Of a stretch of DNA of 64,000 bases, positions 1 through 11,134 are shown one piece after another. Both the position numbers and the translations under genes were made by a program. The stretch is from Bifidobacterium aquikefiri (GTDB lineage Bacteria > Actinomycetota > Actinomycetes > Actinomycetales > Bifidobacteriaceae). Below the pieces are notes generated by a model. That model ran no database searches and was not told the DNA's origin. It saw nothing but the letters and a program-made list of their open reading frames with translations. Where the stretch lies: the NCBI RefSeq assembly GCF_002259795.1, contig NZ_MWXA01000004.1:62001-126000 (forward strand), in the 5' to 3' direction. The stretch's first letter is position 1. Each line of letters opens with the position of its first letter.

Positions 1-1841
1 CGTGGTGTAGCCAGCAACCGCATCAATGCTGCCACATCGGTATGGTTGCAGATCACATTCAGCAGGGCACGCAAATCTCGGATTTCCGGTCTTTCGAGGA
101 GAGCTGAATATCCGACGACTTCATAGCTCAGGCCCGCATCGTGGAGAGCGCCACAATATTGAGGAAGATTGGTCTTCGATCTGAAGAGAATCGCCACATG
201 GGGTGCATGCGTATCAACCGATTCGGAGCTTGCGGCGGCACTGGCCGAAGGGGTCGATTCAACACCGTAGCGGTGCCTCGATTCCTGAACAAATCGTATT
301 ACTCCCTGAATCTCTTCGTCCAAGGTCTGTGTTGCGAGAAGTCCCAAGGTTCCACGGTCTGCGCTGTCCCTTGCTCGCAGGGGTTTCACATCGACTTCGC
401 GCATGCTGGCGCTCGTAGCCGTTCCCCGATCCTGACGCAACGGCAAGGTCAGATTATTGGCAGCATCCAGAATCAGCGACCCATTTCTAAAGGTTTGGGA
501 AAGGGAATACTGCCGGGTTGGAGTATAGGCTGTCTGAGCCGAAAGCTTGTCGAATTCCTGCAGAAAGGTTCTAAATGCTCCAGGGCTTGCGCCACGCCAC
601 GCATAGATGGACTGAAATGGGTCACCGACCGCGCTGACCGCAGAGCGGTCAGATATATGCCTCCGTGTGGAAGCAGCTTCTGAATCTGGCTTCTGCGAAG
701 CTTGGTCATCGCCGTCAGGATGGAACAAAGCCGCAATCAGCAAGGCCTGTGTGGTGGACGTGTCTTGATATTCATCCAGAAACACATGCGAGAAACGTCT
801 GCGATATTGAGCACCGATCGAGGGAAATCTCGTAACCAATTGGTATGCAGCCAAGGTGAAATCGCTGAATTCAGCCATATTCGCCTTTCGCTTTGCCTCC
901 TGATACTGCTCTGCAAGGGTGAGCAGCACCTCTCGGTTCTGTGCGATGGTTTTGAGATGTTGAGCTCTGAAGGCGCGACGCAAATCGCGGTTATGCTGGA
1001 TTTCTCCCAATTTCTTGGTTCGTGTCTTCTCGCTCATCTTCTTGCTCGTATCGAGGGGAGCGACCTTCTTGTCGCTGGGATCGGCTTTGGGAATCTCAAC
1101 GCCGCCAAGGATGGAATTCACACGGCTAATGAAGGCCGAATCCCACGAGTGCATGGCGTGTGCGGCCTGTTCAAAGGTCGTGCAACTTCCATCGATCATC
1201 GAATTGGAACAGGCGTGAGCCACGGCAAGCACATTGTTGACCGTGGTCGAGAAACTCTGCGAAGCGACGTCGGCATCGGAAGGTGTTGCTGCAGCCAATT
1301 TTCGTAGCAGACGCTCTTCTGAAAAAGCATCGCCTTTGACGGCAGCATCACTATTTTCCTCATAATCTTCGGCTTCTGCATCCTGCGTTGCAAAGAGACT
1401 CTGAATGTGTTCACCCACCACCTCGGCAGCGAGCTGATATGCACCGGCATCACTCAGAGGCTGGGTGGACTGGTTGAAGCCGACAAGCAGACCGTATTGT
1501 CGCACAATGCTCTGGAAGAAAGCATCGTAGGTCTGCACCTCTGGTTTGAGAAAGATGCTCGCACCGGTATTGGAATGTGCAATAACGGCTGCCGATACGC
1601 GGGTCAGTAGCTCCGAGGCGGCCTTCCGAGTGAAGGTCAGGCCAAGGATGCGTTCAGGCGAGACACCCGATTCTATGAGTCTCACTATGCGCATCGTCAT
1701 CGTCATCGTCTTGCCAGAACCGGCACCTGCAACGATGAGCTGATTGGCATTGATATTGGCCTCGATGATGGACTGTTGCTCAGCGGTGCTGGTAAAGACT
1801 GGTTTTTCGCTGTGCTGCATAGCAGTTGTGCCCTGTGTCAT
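1..1841 (-). CDS. adnB: UvrD/Rep-type ATP-dependent DNA helicase, AdnB-like (N-terminal part; runs off the left edge)
   Basis: About 613 N-terminal residues are visible; the stop lies outside the window. Superfamily 1 helicase motifs can be read on the minus strand: a Walker A AGSGKT near 1700-1730, the DEAD-box-like motif II FLDEYQDT near 760-790, and a motif III/IV block GDPFQSIYAWRGASPGAF near 575-630. The ATG at 1841 overlaps the stop of the upstream gene by 4 bases (ATGA) and is preceded by GGAGG, so the two are translationally coupled. In actinobacteria such a pair is AdnA/AdnB, the RecBCD/AddAB counterpart that resects double-strand breaks; AdnB carries the main motor. The RecB-like nuclease domain expected at the C-terminus is outside the window, so it cannot be confirmed. 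A plain PcrA/UvrD helicase is the alternative, but the neighbour makes AdnB more likely. Confidence 0.82.
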   Translation of the reverse strand, partial: MTQGTTAMQHSEKPVFTSTAEQQSIIEANINANQLIVAGAGSGKTMTMTMRIVRLIESGVSPERILGLTFTRKAASELLTRVSAAVIAHSNTGASIFLKPEVQTYDAFFQSIVRQYGLLVGFNQSTQPLSDAGAYQLAAEVVGEHIQSLFATQDAEAEDYEENSDAAVKGDAFSEERLLRKLAAATPSDADVASQSFSTTVNNVLAVAHACSNSMIDGSCTTFEQAAHAMHSWDSAFISRVNSILGGVEIPKADPSDKKVAPLDTSKKMSEKTRTKKLGEIQHNRDLRRAFRAQHLKTIAQNREVLLTLAEQYQEAKRKANMAEFSDFTLAAYQLVTRFPSIGAQYRRRFSHVFLDEYQDTSTTQALLIAALFHPDGDDQASQKPDSEAASTRRHISDRSAVSAVGDPFQSIYAWRGASPGAFRTFLQEFDKLSAQTAYTPTRQYSLSQTFRNGSLILDAANNLTLPLRQDRGTATSASMREVDVKPLRARDSADRGTLGLLATQTLDEEIQGVIRFVQESRHRYGVESTPSASAAASSESVDTHAPHVAILFRSKTNLPQYCGALHDAGLSYEVVGYSALLERPEIRDLRALLNVICNHTDVAALMRLLATP

Positions 1842-4800
1842 CTGCGTTCCTCCATCACGTTCGCGTGAAGCAGTTCCCACGCCTTGCACGTATTCGAGCC
1901 ACTGCTGGAATTATTGGGCTTATGGCATCGGTTGGCATCAAGCTGCATGCGTTCATCCGTGCTCGACAACCTCACACTGGCAGCGAAAAACACGCGTGAA
2001 ATCATGCTGAGCGCCCAGATTCCCTGCGTGTGCTGATTGCGCACAATAAAATCCCAGAGTTCCTGATCGACTGTTTCAATGCGGGGTTTCTCTGAGAATT
2101 CAACGTCGATAAAACCGTCGATTGCCTTATGATGTGTCCGAGGCTCGAATATGGTATTGAATCTTCCCTCTGTTATCAACCCTGGCTGATGGTTTGTTTC
2201 AGGAAGCATATAGGCCAAAGCCGGAGCTCCATCCTGAGCCACATCGAAGAGATCTGCCTGTGAAACATACCGGGTTTGATCTGCACCGCCTGTGCTCTGC
2301 TGATCGAACAAGCTTGCAAGCTGATAACAGATGAGCTGCAAATCGTTGAACATGTCCTTGGCGGCATGCCCCTTGCCCGTTTTGTAGTCCACGATGCGAA
2401 TGGTCTCATGGTCTTCGGATTGACGATGCTCGATTCTATCGATGCGCCCTGTAAGTCCAACCCTGACCGATTCGGGCATGCTTGGCATGAAACCGCCGCT
2501 CAAAGCGCTCATGACTCCAAACAGTTCATGCTCATCAAGATGATGCTCGGGATATGTCCGGTTCCATACAGGGAGCACATCGTTGACTGATATGCACGCA
2601 TTGAACGGATGTTCAGCCTCTGAAGATATAAACCGGCCTACTTTCACTGGAGGTTTGCCGTCCAAAGCGTATTCCGGCTGCACACCATCGACGAAATATG
2701 ACGCTATGTTATGAAGAATCTGAGGAACAAGCCGACGCTTCGACGCGCTGAGATACATATCCTCTGGATTTGGATGCTCGGCACTTCCCTCCATGAGCTC
2801 CTGGTAGATCGACTCCAGGCGTTCTGCGATATGTGATTTCAAGACTTCAAGACCCTGCTCATGCACCGGGCTGGTACTCGAAGATTCAGGCAATGCCAAC
2901 CTATCCAACCCCTCATTCGTTGCTATCTCTGCAACCTTGTGAATGATGGTTCCGAACTGCATATGCACGTTGCTGGGCATTGGTCCGGTGAATTGAGAAT
3001 CCAGCACCCATTCCAGCGGGCACTGCCAAATCGTGTCCACTGCTGAAGGTGTCAGCACCACCGACGGCCGATCTGACTGGTCAGGCTGGCATGGCTCGAC
3101 GTTTCGGTCAGCTTGGTCGGGCTGACCAGACTGCTCAGGCCGTGGCACGTCCTTCACCTTCAGATTGTCCGACGAGTGCAGATACACGAATGGCCATGTT
3201 CCGGGATTGGCCTCTGCGTACCCCTGACTGGCAAGCATACACAGGGTTGCCATGGCATCTTTGCCATCCAAACTCGCAGGTTCTGTGTCTGCAAGAGTGC
3301 CCGCGAGAGTGCCCGCGAGAGTGCCCGCGAGATCATTCGAATCAGCGTGATGATGCAGGATCTCGTTCGCCAGTTGAGATCTTGCTATGGTGATTATCCC
3401 TCGGACACTGTTCTCCAGACCTGCCCACTGCCGTTGCCTTGTCTCTCCATCAGGACTTGTGAATGGCAATAGGTCCATACCGACCTGGGAGTATGGCACT
3501 TGCGCCAAATCGCTGAGACGTTCGAAACGCTCGGGAATCATGCCAAACAACAGGTCGGAGGGAATCGTATCGGTATTCCACACAGCGCTTATTCTCAACT
3601 GTTCGGCTGATCGAGTCAGGGAAACGAGGAAACTCTTCTTCTCGGAGTTCAGGGTGGCAATCAGCCGTGCCGTCGAATATCCAGCAAGCTCGTCATCGAA
3701 ACCATCGTCCGAGGTTGGCACGGTCCAGTTGCCATCTATGTTGCCGTGCAAGACGATATTTGCCAATTCCTGAGTACCGAAAAGGGTATCTCGTTCGGTC
3801 AGGTTCGGCCAAGTGCCTTGTTGCAGCGACGGCATCCATACTATCGGCCACCGCTTTGCCTGTGCCAATGCTCCGGCAGGCGTGGTAAGCGTCACCGCAT
3901 GCTCGATGGGGCCAACATGCGCGAGGGAATCAGCCTCAATCTGCATGCCGCGAACCTGGTCGATGAAGTCATCGGTGCTTGCATAACTCTGTGTTGCACC
4001 TGACAACTGAAATAGCCGCATCAAGGCATCAAGCCTATCGTTTGCCAATTCCCCTGAATTACCAAGTTCCAGTGATTCTTCCTGCCATGGTTCAGCAAGC
4101 CTGCATGCATTCCATGCCGTCCATAGCATCACATCAGGAGGCACATCGTCAACGGTTGAGATTGCCCTCTTCTTCATGAATGATGCCAGGTCAGCCTCGC
4201 ATTCACGAATCACACGAATCGCATGCTCAAGTGCGAGAATATCCGCATCCCTACCGCTACCGGCTGCAATCGCGTTGAGCACGGAAATAATGGTGTGCGC
4301 CTCTGCATCAGTACCAGTGACAAGCAAGGTGAGCAGCAGTTGCCGAGTGATACTTGCTTTTTGGGATGTGGAATGGAATGCATCGTCTATCGTGATGCCA
4401 CTGAGCTGTTGGGCACCCGCCGCCTGATGATTGACACTCCCCGCCCAGTCAAGCATGTGCTCGCGGATATCGGCAATCAGTGATTCCTTGAGCTGCGCGC
4501 TGTCGTGCTGCGCAGTGCTGAGCTGCGAACCTTCATCTGGCGAATCGGCAGCGTTGGTGGTCATTACCGCGCTATCCGCGCTATCCATCGCACATAGGGC
4601 ACAGCAGGTGTCCAGCACCGATTCCAGACGTTGAATACGTATTGGACGATGCTCTGTTGTTGAACCGTTGATTGCAAAGATAAGTGGACTGGAGAGCAAT
4701 GTCCTCAACCGATTGGCAAACCACAGGGATTGTGTCTGGGCATTGGTTGCCGGTTGTGACTTTATCCGTCGCTCAATCAGTTCAACCATTGCAAAGAGTC

Positions 4801-6511
4801 CCCGGATTACCGGTTCATCCTTCAATGGGCGTGTTATCGCGGAGTATCTGACCGGAATGCCCGCCTCTCTCAGACGCTCTCCAAAGGCTCGAATTGTGGA
4901 ATTGTCGTGGGCGATGATCGCCATATCATTCCAGTCACGTTCATTCGCAAGGCTTTCATGCCTGATCTGCCACAGAATATCATCCATCTCTGCCTGTGGT
5001 GATTGGAAGATTCGGCTGTTCACCGTGCCATCATCGTCGAGATCCCGCACAGGCGCTATGGGCAACGTCCCGTCCCATTGGGGCAGCTTGCCCGGGCGCT
5101 TGGCCAAAGGTAGATCACTTGGAATTTCTCCGGTGATGCTCAATGACACCCGCGAAGCCACTACATCAAGGAATGTGTGAGCTGCTTGGGATGGCTGATC
5201 GCACGATCGCCGTTGAGCAGACGCTTCAGGGAGCACATTGCTCGTGGATGTTCGAGTCGTGGATTCGTACTTCTTTTCAGATGGCTTCCGCACCCTCGCA
5301 ACGATGGGTAGCCAGGCTACATTGCATTGAGCCGCGCCCAATCTGCCAAGACTTTCAGATACAAGCGCAAGTCGGGATGCATTCCTATCCGTTTCACGCG
5401 ACTCCGTGCCTATTCGCGAAGCAAGAAATTCGGGATACGCTCCTCTAAAGCTCTGCACCGACTCGTCTCTGTTGCCAATCAGCACCACACGGCTGCCCCG
5501 CGCCTCCAATGCCTGGATGAATGACATGCCGGCAAGCGTCAGATCCTGCCAATCGTCTATCACGATGCACCGCGGTATGCTCTCTGCACTGCAATCTCGA
5601 ACGACATGTGTGGCGACGACCAGCATGCGTGACGCATCAAGTCTGAACTCATGCGGATACCGCCGTTCAATTTCTGCAGCATATTCCTGCCAGAGATGAA
5701 AAGCCAAGCTCCACTGGGTATTGAGTCTATCTCGCTGAGGAAAACTCAAGGGCTGTGATGCAAGCCGCTGCAAAACTGGCTGCTCGTCAGTGATGGAGAG
5801 TCCCAGCTCATTCATACGAGCGAGCATGTCTCGAAGCTCTGCGGCAAAATCATCATTGATCAGCGCCATGATATCTGTCATACCAGGAATCGAAGGTGCG
5901 GCATGGTTGAGCTGCGCAACACCCGGTGCCAGAACTTCCCACCACGGTGCGTTGTCAGTCTGTGCATCGTCACCTTGTGCATTGCCAGTACGTGCATTGC
6001 CAGTACGTGCATTGCCAGTACGTGCATTGCCAAAATACCGTGCCAATAATCTGCAACTCTCGCAGTCATCTCCTCTGAGCACCTCTTGGATGTGAAGGGT
6101 CAAAACCTTGCGCAGCAAGGAATCCTGTTCCGCACCATTCAACAGTTTTGGCAAAGACAAGGCCTGTGCGGCACGAGTCTGGCTCAGCAGACGGAAGGCG
6201 AGAGCGGCAAGCGTGCCCACTGGTCTCGTCTGATCACTCACACCGGTTCTGCGGATGATGGCATTGCTCAGCGCTGCTGCCGCCTTGCGTTGGGAAACAA
6301 CCATGACCATGGCCTCGTTGCCAAAGGTGTGAAGCCCGGCAAGCATGGCTTCCAAGGCAAACTCCGTTTTCCCGCTGCACGGTGGACCTGAAACGACAAG
6401 TGTGCGGGTCACATGCCCCTGCTGATTCTTCAACTCACCCCGTATCAACTGCTCAACGGCTCGCATCGCCTCCGAACCTGCATATGAACTCTCTCTCCCA
6501 AATTCCTGCAT
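1838..6511 (-). CDS. adnA: AdnA-like helicase-nuclease subunit (PD-(D/E)XK exonuclease), unusually long
   Basis: This 1557-residue protein has a P-loop near residues 41-49 (SGPPCSGKT), a motif II IDDWQD followed by IGNRDESVQSFRGA, and a RecB-type nuclease domain at the C-terminus. Nuclease elements seen are GTIIHKVAE (about residue 1190), GRID, DYKTGK (about residue 1370) and a following QLICYQ. All catalytic positions of the nuclease therefore look intact. Known AdnA proteins are nearer 1050 residues, so this one is about 500 residues longer. Part of the excess is low-complexity sequence with two in-frame tandem repeats. The ATPase motifs diverge from the UvrD consensus, as in AdnA, where the motor is degenerate. 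It overlaps adnB by ATGA. The start is uncertain because no strong RBS precedes the ATG at 6511; the next in-frame ATG is at residue 16. Confidence 0.85.
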   Translation of the reverse strand: MQEFGRESSYAGSEAMRAVEQLIRGELKNQQGHVTRTLVVSGPPCSGKTEFALEAMLAGLHTFGNEAMVMVVSQRKAAAALSNAIIRRTGVSDQTRPVGTLAALAFRLLSQTRAAQALSLPKLLNGAEQDSLLRKVLTLHIQEVLRGDDCESCRLLARYFGNARTGNARTGNARTGNAQGDDAQTDNAPWWEVLAPGVAQLNHAAPSIPGMTDIMALINDDFAAELRDMLARMNELGLSITDEQPVLQRLASQPLSFPQRDRLNTQWSLAFHLWQEYAAEIERRYPHEFRLDASRMLVVATHVVRDCSAESIPRCIVIDDWQDLTLAGMSFIQALEARGSRVVLIGNRDESVQSFRGAYPEFLASRIGTESRETDRNASRLALVSESLGRLGAAQCNVAWLPIVARVRKPSEKKYESTTRTSTSNVLPEASAQRRSCDQPSQAAHTFLDVVASRVSLSITGEIPSDLPLAKRPGKLPQWDGTLPIAPVRDLDDDGTVNSRIFQSPQAEMDDILWQIRHESLANERDWNDMAIIAHDNSTIRAFGERLREAGIPVRYSAITRPLKDEPVIRGLFAMVELIERRIKSQPATNAQTQSLWFANRLRTLLSSPLIFAINGSTTEHRPIRIQRLESVLDTCCALCAMDSADSAVMTTNAADSPDEGSQLSTAQHDSAQLKESLIADIREHMLDWAGSVNHQAAGAQQLSGITIDDAFHSTSQKASITRQLLLTLLVTGTDAEAHTIISVLNAIAAGSGRDADILALEHAIRVIRECEADLASFMKKRAISTVDDVPPDVMLWTAWNACRLAEPWQEESLELGNSGELANDRLDALMRLFQLSGATQSYASTDDFIDQVRGMQIEADSLAHVGPIEHAVTLTTPAGALAQAKRWPIVWMPSLQQGTWPNLTERDTLFGTQELANIVLHGNIDGNWTVPTSDDGFDDELAGYSTARLIATLNSEKKSFLVSLTRSAEQLRISAVWNTDTIPSDLLFGMIPERFERLSDLAQVPYSQVGMDLLPFTSPDGETRQRQWAGLENSVRGIITIARSQLANEILHHHADSNDLAGTLAGTLAGTLADTEPASLDGKDAMATLCMLASQGYAEANPGTWPFVYLHSSDNLKVKDVPRPEQSGQPDQADRNVEPCQPDQSDRPSVVLTPSAVDTIWQCPLEWVLDSQFTGPMPSNVHMQFGTIIHKVAEIATNEGLDRLALPESSSTSPVHEQGLEVLKSHIAERLESIYQELMEGSAEHPNPEDMYLSASKRRLVPQILHNIASYFVDGVQPEYALDGKPPVKVGRFISSEAEHPFNACISVNDVLPVWNRTYPEHHLDEHELFGVMSALSGGFMPSMPESVRVGLTGRIDRIEHRQSEDHETIRIVDYKTGKGHAAKDMFNDLQLICYQLASLFDQQSTGGADQTRYVSQADLFDVAQDGAPALAYMLPETNHQPGLITEGRFNTIFEPRTHHKAIDGFIDVEFSEKPRIETVDQELWDFIVRNQHTQGIWALSMISRVFFAASVRLSSTDERMQLDANRCHKPNNSSSGSNTCKAWELLHANVMEERR
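3293..3331 (-). repeat. 12-bp in-frame tandem repeat within adnA
   Basis: About three units of gagagtgcccgc (the first with one change) occur in direct tandem. On the coding strand they give a repeated Leu-Ala-Gly-Thr. The unit is a multiple of three, so copy changes alter protein length but not frame. Confidence 0.85.
5976..6030 (-). repeat. 15-bp in-frame tandem repeat within adnA
   Basis: Three perfect units of gtgcattgccagtac and a 10-bp partial fourth unit occur in direct tandem, coding for repeated Asn-Ala-Arg-Thr-Gly. They lie between the helicase lobes, in a segment that looks like a linker. There are no spacers between units, so this is not a CRISPR array. Confidence 0.9.
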
Positions 6512-6741
6512 ATATACAAGCTATTGCAAGCCCTCCACAAAAATTTCTCTTCCCGTTGTGGCATATAAGGGCTGTGTGGTTTAAAGCATCCGGCCCTTCG
6601 TCACCCCTATACGAAGCGCAAGCAGTTCACCCCGAACGCCCCCTACGTCACCCGGAGCACATCTCCCTAGCCACCCCAAGCGTGCTTTTCTCCCGTCATC
6701 TGATACAACCTTTTCTGTCATCATCTGACGCGCGCTTTTTC

Positions 6742-6847
6742 TGTCATCTCGAGCGGAGCGTAGCGGAGTCGAGAGATCTCAGTCGTTGGCATCCCCTGTA
6801 GAGGGTGAGATCTCTCGGCTACGGCTTCGCCTCCGCTCGAGATGACA
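6742..6847. repeat. Palindromic extragenic repeat (copy A) in the adnA-rpoC intergenic region
   Basis: Two arms of about 40 bp (6742-6780 and 6807-6847) are imperfect inverted copies. Each contains gtcatctcgag, a ggagcg-rich core and gagagatctc. The same sequence family recurs at 36413-36628. The rest of the 468-bp gap (6512-6979) holds the adnA upstream region, short unexplained sequence and the rpoC terminator; I see no gene in it. ORFs predicted across the repeat are artefacts of its composition. Confidence 0.8.
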
Positions 6848-6922
6848 TAGGGAACGCTCAAGATGACAGGGAGAAGAAGGACGCCCGAAATAACGGGGTA
6901 GGGAAACATTCATACAACATAT

Positions 6923-6961
6923 GTGAAGGCCCCGCCATTTCATGAATGGCGGGGCCTTCAC
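6923..6961 (-). terminator. Hairpin terminator of the rpoBC operon
   Basis: A nearly perfect stem of about 16 bp (gtgaaggccccgccatt / aatggcggggccttcac) around a short loop starts 18 bp after the rpoC stop. It has no clear U-tract, but the GC-rich stem directly after the gene supports a terminator role. Confidence 0.8.
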
Positions 6962-6979
6962 TATGGACTGGGCTATGAA

Positions 6980-9900
6980 TCAGGCCTGATCGCTTGAGGA
7001 TGGAGCGGCAGGTGTGGTTCCCGCCGTATTGCCATCATCAGGATTGATTGCGCCATTGTCGGCATCCTGCGAGTTCACGCCACCCTGACCACCTTGATCG
7101 TTCAGGAAATCATCGGGGTTGAAATCATCGCCGAGCTTCAAATCGCCGAAGTCGATATTCGAGAAGTCGACATCGTTGAGATCAGCATCACTCAAGTCCA
7201 TGTTGCTGCCATCACCACCGAGACCGAAGTTCGGATAGATGGTGTCACGGATTGCCTTGTCGGGCTCGACAACCGCATTGTGGTAGCGTGCCAGACCAGT
7301 GCCGGCAGGAATGAGCTTACCGATGATGACGTTCTCCTTGAGACCCTTCAAGTCATCAACCTTCTGACTCAAAGAAGCCTCGGTGAGCACTCGTGTGGTC
7401 TCCTGGAACGAAGCTGCAGACAGCCACGAATCAGTTGCCAGCGAAGCCTTCGTGATACCCATAAGCTCAGGTCGGCCAGCGGCCGGCTTGCCACCCTTCT
7501 TCACGGCGGCGATATTCGCGGCCTTGAACTTTGCCTGATCGGCAAGTTCACCTGGCAGCAAATCAGTCTCACCGGAATCGATCACTGTTACGCGACGTAG
7601 CATCTGGTGCACGATAACCTCAATGTGCTTATCGTGGATATCCACACCCTGTGAGCGGTACACATCGTGGACTTCGTTCACAATGTTTACCTGTGCCGCA
7701 CGAGGTCCGAGAATTCGAAGAATCTTCTTGGGATCAACAGAACCTTCGATGAGCTGCGTGCCAACGTCGACATGCTCGCCATCCTTGACCAGGAGCGGTG
7801 CTCTGCGGGTCACTGGGTACGAGATCGGCTCAATGCTCGAATCATCAGGAGTCAACGTGACCTGACGACCACGGTCGGTGTCCTCGACCTTGATATTTCC
7901 CGGGAATTCAACGATTGGAGCCTCGCCCTTTGGTGTGCGGGCCTCGAAAAGCTCGGTGACACGAGGAAGACCCTGCGTGATATCGGATGCCGAAGCAACA
8001 CCACCGGAGTGGAAGGAACGCAGTGTCAGCTGGGTACCAGGCTCACCAATGGACTGTGCCGCAACGATACCGACAGCTTCACCAACATCAACCAGGGTGT
8101 TGGTTGCCAGCGACCAGCCATAGCACTTTGAGCACACACCACGCTTTGATTCGCAGGTGAGCACTGAACGTGCCTTGACCTCTTCAATACCATGGGCAAC
8201 CATGTCGCGAAGCACATCCATAGACATGGCCTGATCGCGCTTGAAGAGCACGGTCTTGCCATCCTTCGGATCAATGACATCCGCAGCAAGCAGACGTGAG
8301 TATGGCCCACCATCTGCATTCTTGACGAGCACCAGATTGCCATTATCATCACGCTCGGCAACCTTCATGGTCAGACCGCGCTTGGTTCCACAGTCCTGTT
8401 CACGAACGATGACGTCCTGAGATACATCGACCAGACGACGGGTAAGGTAGCCGGATTCTGCGGTACGCAGTGCCGTATCAGCCAGACCCTTGCGGGCACC
8501 GTGCTGAGAGATGAAGTACTCGAGCACGGACAGACCATCGCGGTAGTTGGACTTGACAGGACGAGGAATAATCTCACCCTTCGGATTTGCCACCAGACCA
8601 CGCATGCCGGCGATCTGACGAATCTGCATCCAGTTTCCACGAGCACCGGACTGCACCATGATATTCACGTTGTTGTCCGCAGTGAAATGCTCACGCATGG
8701 CAGCAGCGACCTTGTCGGTGCACTCGGTCCACAGGTTGATGAGCTCCTGACGACGCTCCTCATCTGTCAGCAAACCCATATCGTATTGGGAGTTGACCTT
8801 GTCGGCCTGCTTCTCATATCCCTGAACCATCTCATCACGCTCAGGAGGAGCAACGATATCGGAGAACGCCATCGTCACACCAGACCATGGTGCACGGGTG
8901 AAGCCAAGATCCTTCAAGGCATCCAATGTGGCTGCAACCTGTGCAGTGGAATAACGGGTTGCAATGTCATCGACAATGCCAGCAAGCTTGCCCTTGGGGA
9001 CCTGCTCGTTGATGAATGGATAGTCAACAGGCAACGTCTCGTTGACGAGCACGCGACCGTACGATGTCGCGAACAGGAATGAACCATCTTTCAGACGCTC
9101 TTCCTTGGCAATCTCCGGCTCGCCTGGTTCTGGATCAACGACCTTGATGTCTTGTGGTTCCCAGTTCTTCGGGAGCACAAAGTCAGAAGGTACGCGGAGC
9201 AGAATCTTCGACTGCATGTCGATCTCACCACGATCCAAGGCCATACGAGCCTCAGCGAGCGAAGAAAGAATGTGTCCCTGACCCTTGGCACCCTCACGGA
9301 CGGTTGACAAGTAGTACAGACCCAGAATCATATCCTGAGAAGGCATGGTCACGGTGTGTCCATCAGCTGGCTTCAAAATGTTATCCGAAGCGAGCATCAA
9401 CGAACGAGCCTCCGCCTGAGCCTCTGCACTCAAGGGAAGGTGTACAGCCATCTGATCGCCATCGAAGTCGGCGTTGAATGCAGCGCAGGCCAGTGGTGGA
9501 AGATGTATTGCCTTGCCCTCTACCAGAATCGGCTCGAAGGCCTGAATACCCAGACGGTGCAGTGTAGGCGCACGGTTAAGCAGCACTGGATGCTCGGAGA
9601 TGACCTCTTCGAGAACACCCCAGACCTCGGCGTCGCCACGATCGACAAGACGCTTTGCGGACTTCATGCTCTGTGCATAGTTCAGATCAACCAGACGCTT
9701 GATCACGAATGGTTTGAAGAGCTCCAAAGCCATTGGCTTTGGCAGGCCGCACTGATGCATGCGCAGGCTTGGCCCGACAACGATCACGGAACGGCCTGAG
9801 TAATCCACGCGCTTGCCGAGCAGGTTCTGACGGAAACGACCCTGCTTGCCCTTGAGCATATCGGAGAGGGACTTGAGCGGACGGTTCGAAGCACCGGTGA

Positions 9901-11074
9901 CCGGACGACCACGACGGCCGTTATCGAAGAGTGAATCCACAGCTTCCTGCAACATGCGCTTTTCGTTGTTGAGCATGATCTCAGGAGCACCAAGCTCGAG
10001 GAGCCGCTTCAAACGGTTGTTACGGTTGATCACACGACGGTACAGATCGTTCAGATCGGAAGTGGCAAATCGGCCACCATCGAGTTGAACCATTGGACGA
10101 AGGTCGGGAGGAATGACTAGAACCACGTCCAGAACCATGGCCTCTGGCTTGTTGCCAGTGGTAAGGAATGCATTCACGACCTTCAGACGCTTCAAAGCTC
10201 GAGCCTTGCGCTGGCCGGAGCCAGTCTCGATCTCTTCGCGAAGCTCCTTCTCGCAGCCTGCAAGATCGAAATCCTGCAGACGCTTCTTGATGGCTTCGGC
10301 ACCCATGCAGCCCTCGAAGTAATCGCCGTAACGATCCTCCATCTCTCGCCAGAGGTCGACGTCACCTTCCATATCGCCTGGCTGCAGGCTCTTGAAACGA
10401 TCGAACACTGCACTCAGACGCTGAATCTGATCGTCGTAACGCTGACGAATGTTCGTCATGTCACGTTCTGCGCCATTGCGAATCTTGGACTTCATCGAGC
10501 CCTTTGACTCTGCCGAAGCCTCAAGCTCGGCAAGGTCCTCTTCGACCTTCTTCGCGCGCTTCTCAATCTCGTTGTCACGAGCCTTCTCAAGATGCGCGAT
10601 TTCCGTATCGAATTCATCCTGCAGATCAGGGAGATCCTGATGACGCTGATCCTCATCCACCTTGGTGACCATGTAGGCAGCAAAGTAGATGACCTTTTCC
10701 AGATCCTTGGGAGCAATGTCAAGCAGATACCCCAAGCGTGACGGCACACCCTTGAAGAACCAGATGTGTGTCACGGGAGCTGCGAGTTCGATGTGTCCCA
10801 TGCGTTCACGGCGAACACGTGACTTGGTGACTTCCACGCCACAGCGTTCGCAGACGATGCCCTTGAATCGCACGCGCTTGTATTTGCCGCAGGCGCATTC
10901 CCAGTCACGAGTAGGCCCAAAGATCTGTTCACCGAACAGACCGTCCTTCTCTGGTTTGAGGGTTCTGTAGTTAATGGTTTCAGGCTTCTTTACTTCGCCA
11001 TAGCTCCATCCACGAATATCCTCCGCGGTGGCCAAGCCGATTCTCAGTTTGTCAAATGCGTTGACGTCCAGCAC
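6980..11074 (-). CDS. rpoC: DNA-directed RNA polymerase subunit beta'
   Basis: The 1364-residue product is the beta' subunit, which carries the catalytic magnesium site. Visible landmarks are the N-terminal zinc site (C60, C62, C75, C78), the invariant NADFDGDQM around residue 530, the bridge/trigger region with [17 protein letters not shown], and a second zinc-binding Cys cluster ([13 protein letters not shown] with an upstream Cys). The start is a GTG at 11074 with AGGACA about seven bases upstream. The last 80 or so residues form an acidic tail with a repeated D(L/V/I)D/N-type pattern followed by Gly/Asn/Asp/Ser/Thr-rich sequence. This lies beyond the conserved polymerase core. It is cotranscribed with rpoB, 148 bp upstream, and ends at a strong hairpin. 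Confidence 0.98.
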   Translation of the reverse strand: MLDVNAFDKLRIGLATAEDIRGWSYGEVKKPETINYRTLKPEKDGLFGEQIFGPTRDWECACGKYKRVRFKGIVCERCGVEVTKSRVRRERMGHIELAAPVTHIWFFKGVPSRLGYLLDIAPKDLEKVIYFAAYMVTKVDEDQRHQDLPDLQDEFDTEIAHLEKARDNEIEKRAKKVEEDLAELEASAESKGSMKSKIRNGAERDMTNIRQRYDDQIQRLSAVFDRFKSLQPGDMEGDVDLWREMEDRYGDYFEGCMGAEAIKKRLQDFDLAGCEKELREEIETGSGQRKARALKRLKVVNAFLTTGNKPEAMVLDVVLVIPPDLRPMVQLDGGRFATSDLNDLYRRVINRNNRLKRLLELGAPEIMLNNEKRMLQEAVDSLFDNGRRGRPVTGASNRPLKSLSDMLKGKQGRFRQNLLGKRVDYSGRSVIVVGPSLRMHQCGLPKPMALELFKPFVIKRLVDLNYAQSMKSAKRLVDRGDAEVWGVLEEVISEHPVLLNRAPTLHRLGIQAFEPILVEGKAIHLPPLACAAFNADFDGDQMAVHLPLSAEAQAEARSLMLASDNILKPADGHTVTMPSQDMILGLYYLSTVREGAKGQGHILSSLAEARMALDRGEIDMQSKILLRVPSDFVLPKNWEPQDIKVVDPEPGEPEIAKEERLKDGSFLFATSYGRVLVNETLPVDYPFINEQVPKGKLAGIVDDIATRYSTAQVAATLDALKDLGFTRAPWSGVTMAFSDIVAPPERDEMVQGYEKQADKVNSQYDMGLLTDEERRQELINLWTECTDKVAAAMREHFTADNNVNIMVQSGARGNWMQIRQIAGMRGLVANPKGEIIPRPVKSNYRDGLSVLEYFISQHGARKGLADTALRTAESGYLTRRLVDVSQDVIVREQDCGTKRGLTMKVAERDDNGNLVLVKNADGGPYSRLLAADVIDPKDGKTVLFKRDQAMSMDVLRDMVAHGIEEVKARSVLTCESKRGVCSKCYGWSLATNTLVDVGEAVGIVAAQSIGEPGTQLTLRSFHSGGVASASDITQGLPRVTELFEARTPKGEAPIVEFPGNIKVEDTDRGRQVTLTPDDSSIEPISYPVTRRAPLLVKDGEHVDVGTQLIEGSVDPKKILRILGPRAAQVNIVNEVHDVYRSQGVDIHDKHIEVIVHQMLRRVTVIDSGETDLLPGELADQAKFKAANIAAVKKGGKPAAGRPELMGITKASLATDSWLSAASFQETTRVLTEASLSQKVDDLKGLKENVIIGKLIPAGTGLARYHNAVVEPDKAIRDTIYPNFGLGGDGSNMDLSDADLNDVDFSNIDFGDLKLGDDFNPDDFLNDQGGQGGVNSQDADNGAINPDDGNTAGTTPAAPSSSDQA

Positions 11075-11134
11075 TATGTGTCCTGTCTTTTCTTATTGGC
11101 ATTTTTGCTTGTGAAAGTTTAATTTTTCAGGGAC

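Noticed and set aside
5976-6030. Direct repeats considered as a CRISPR array
   Set aside because: Units are contiguous 15-mers without spacers and lie in frame inside adnA.
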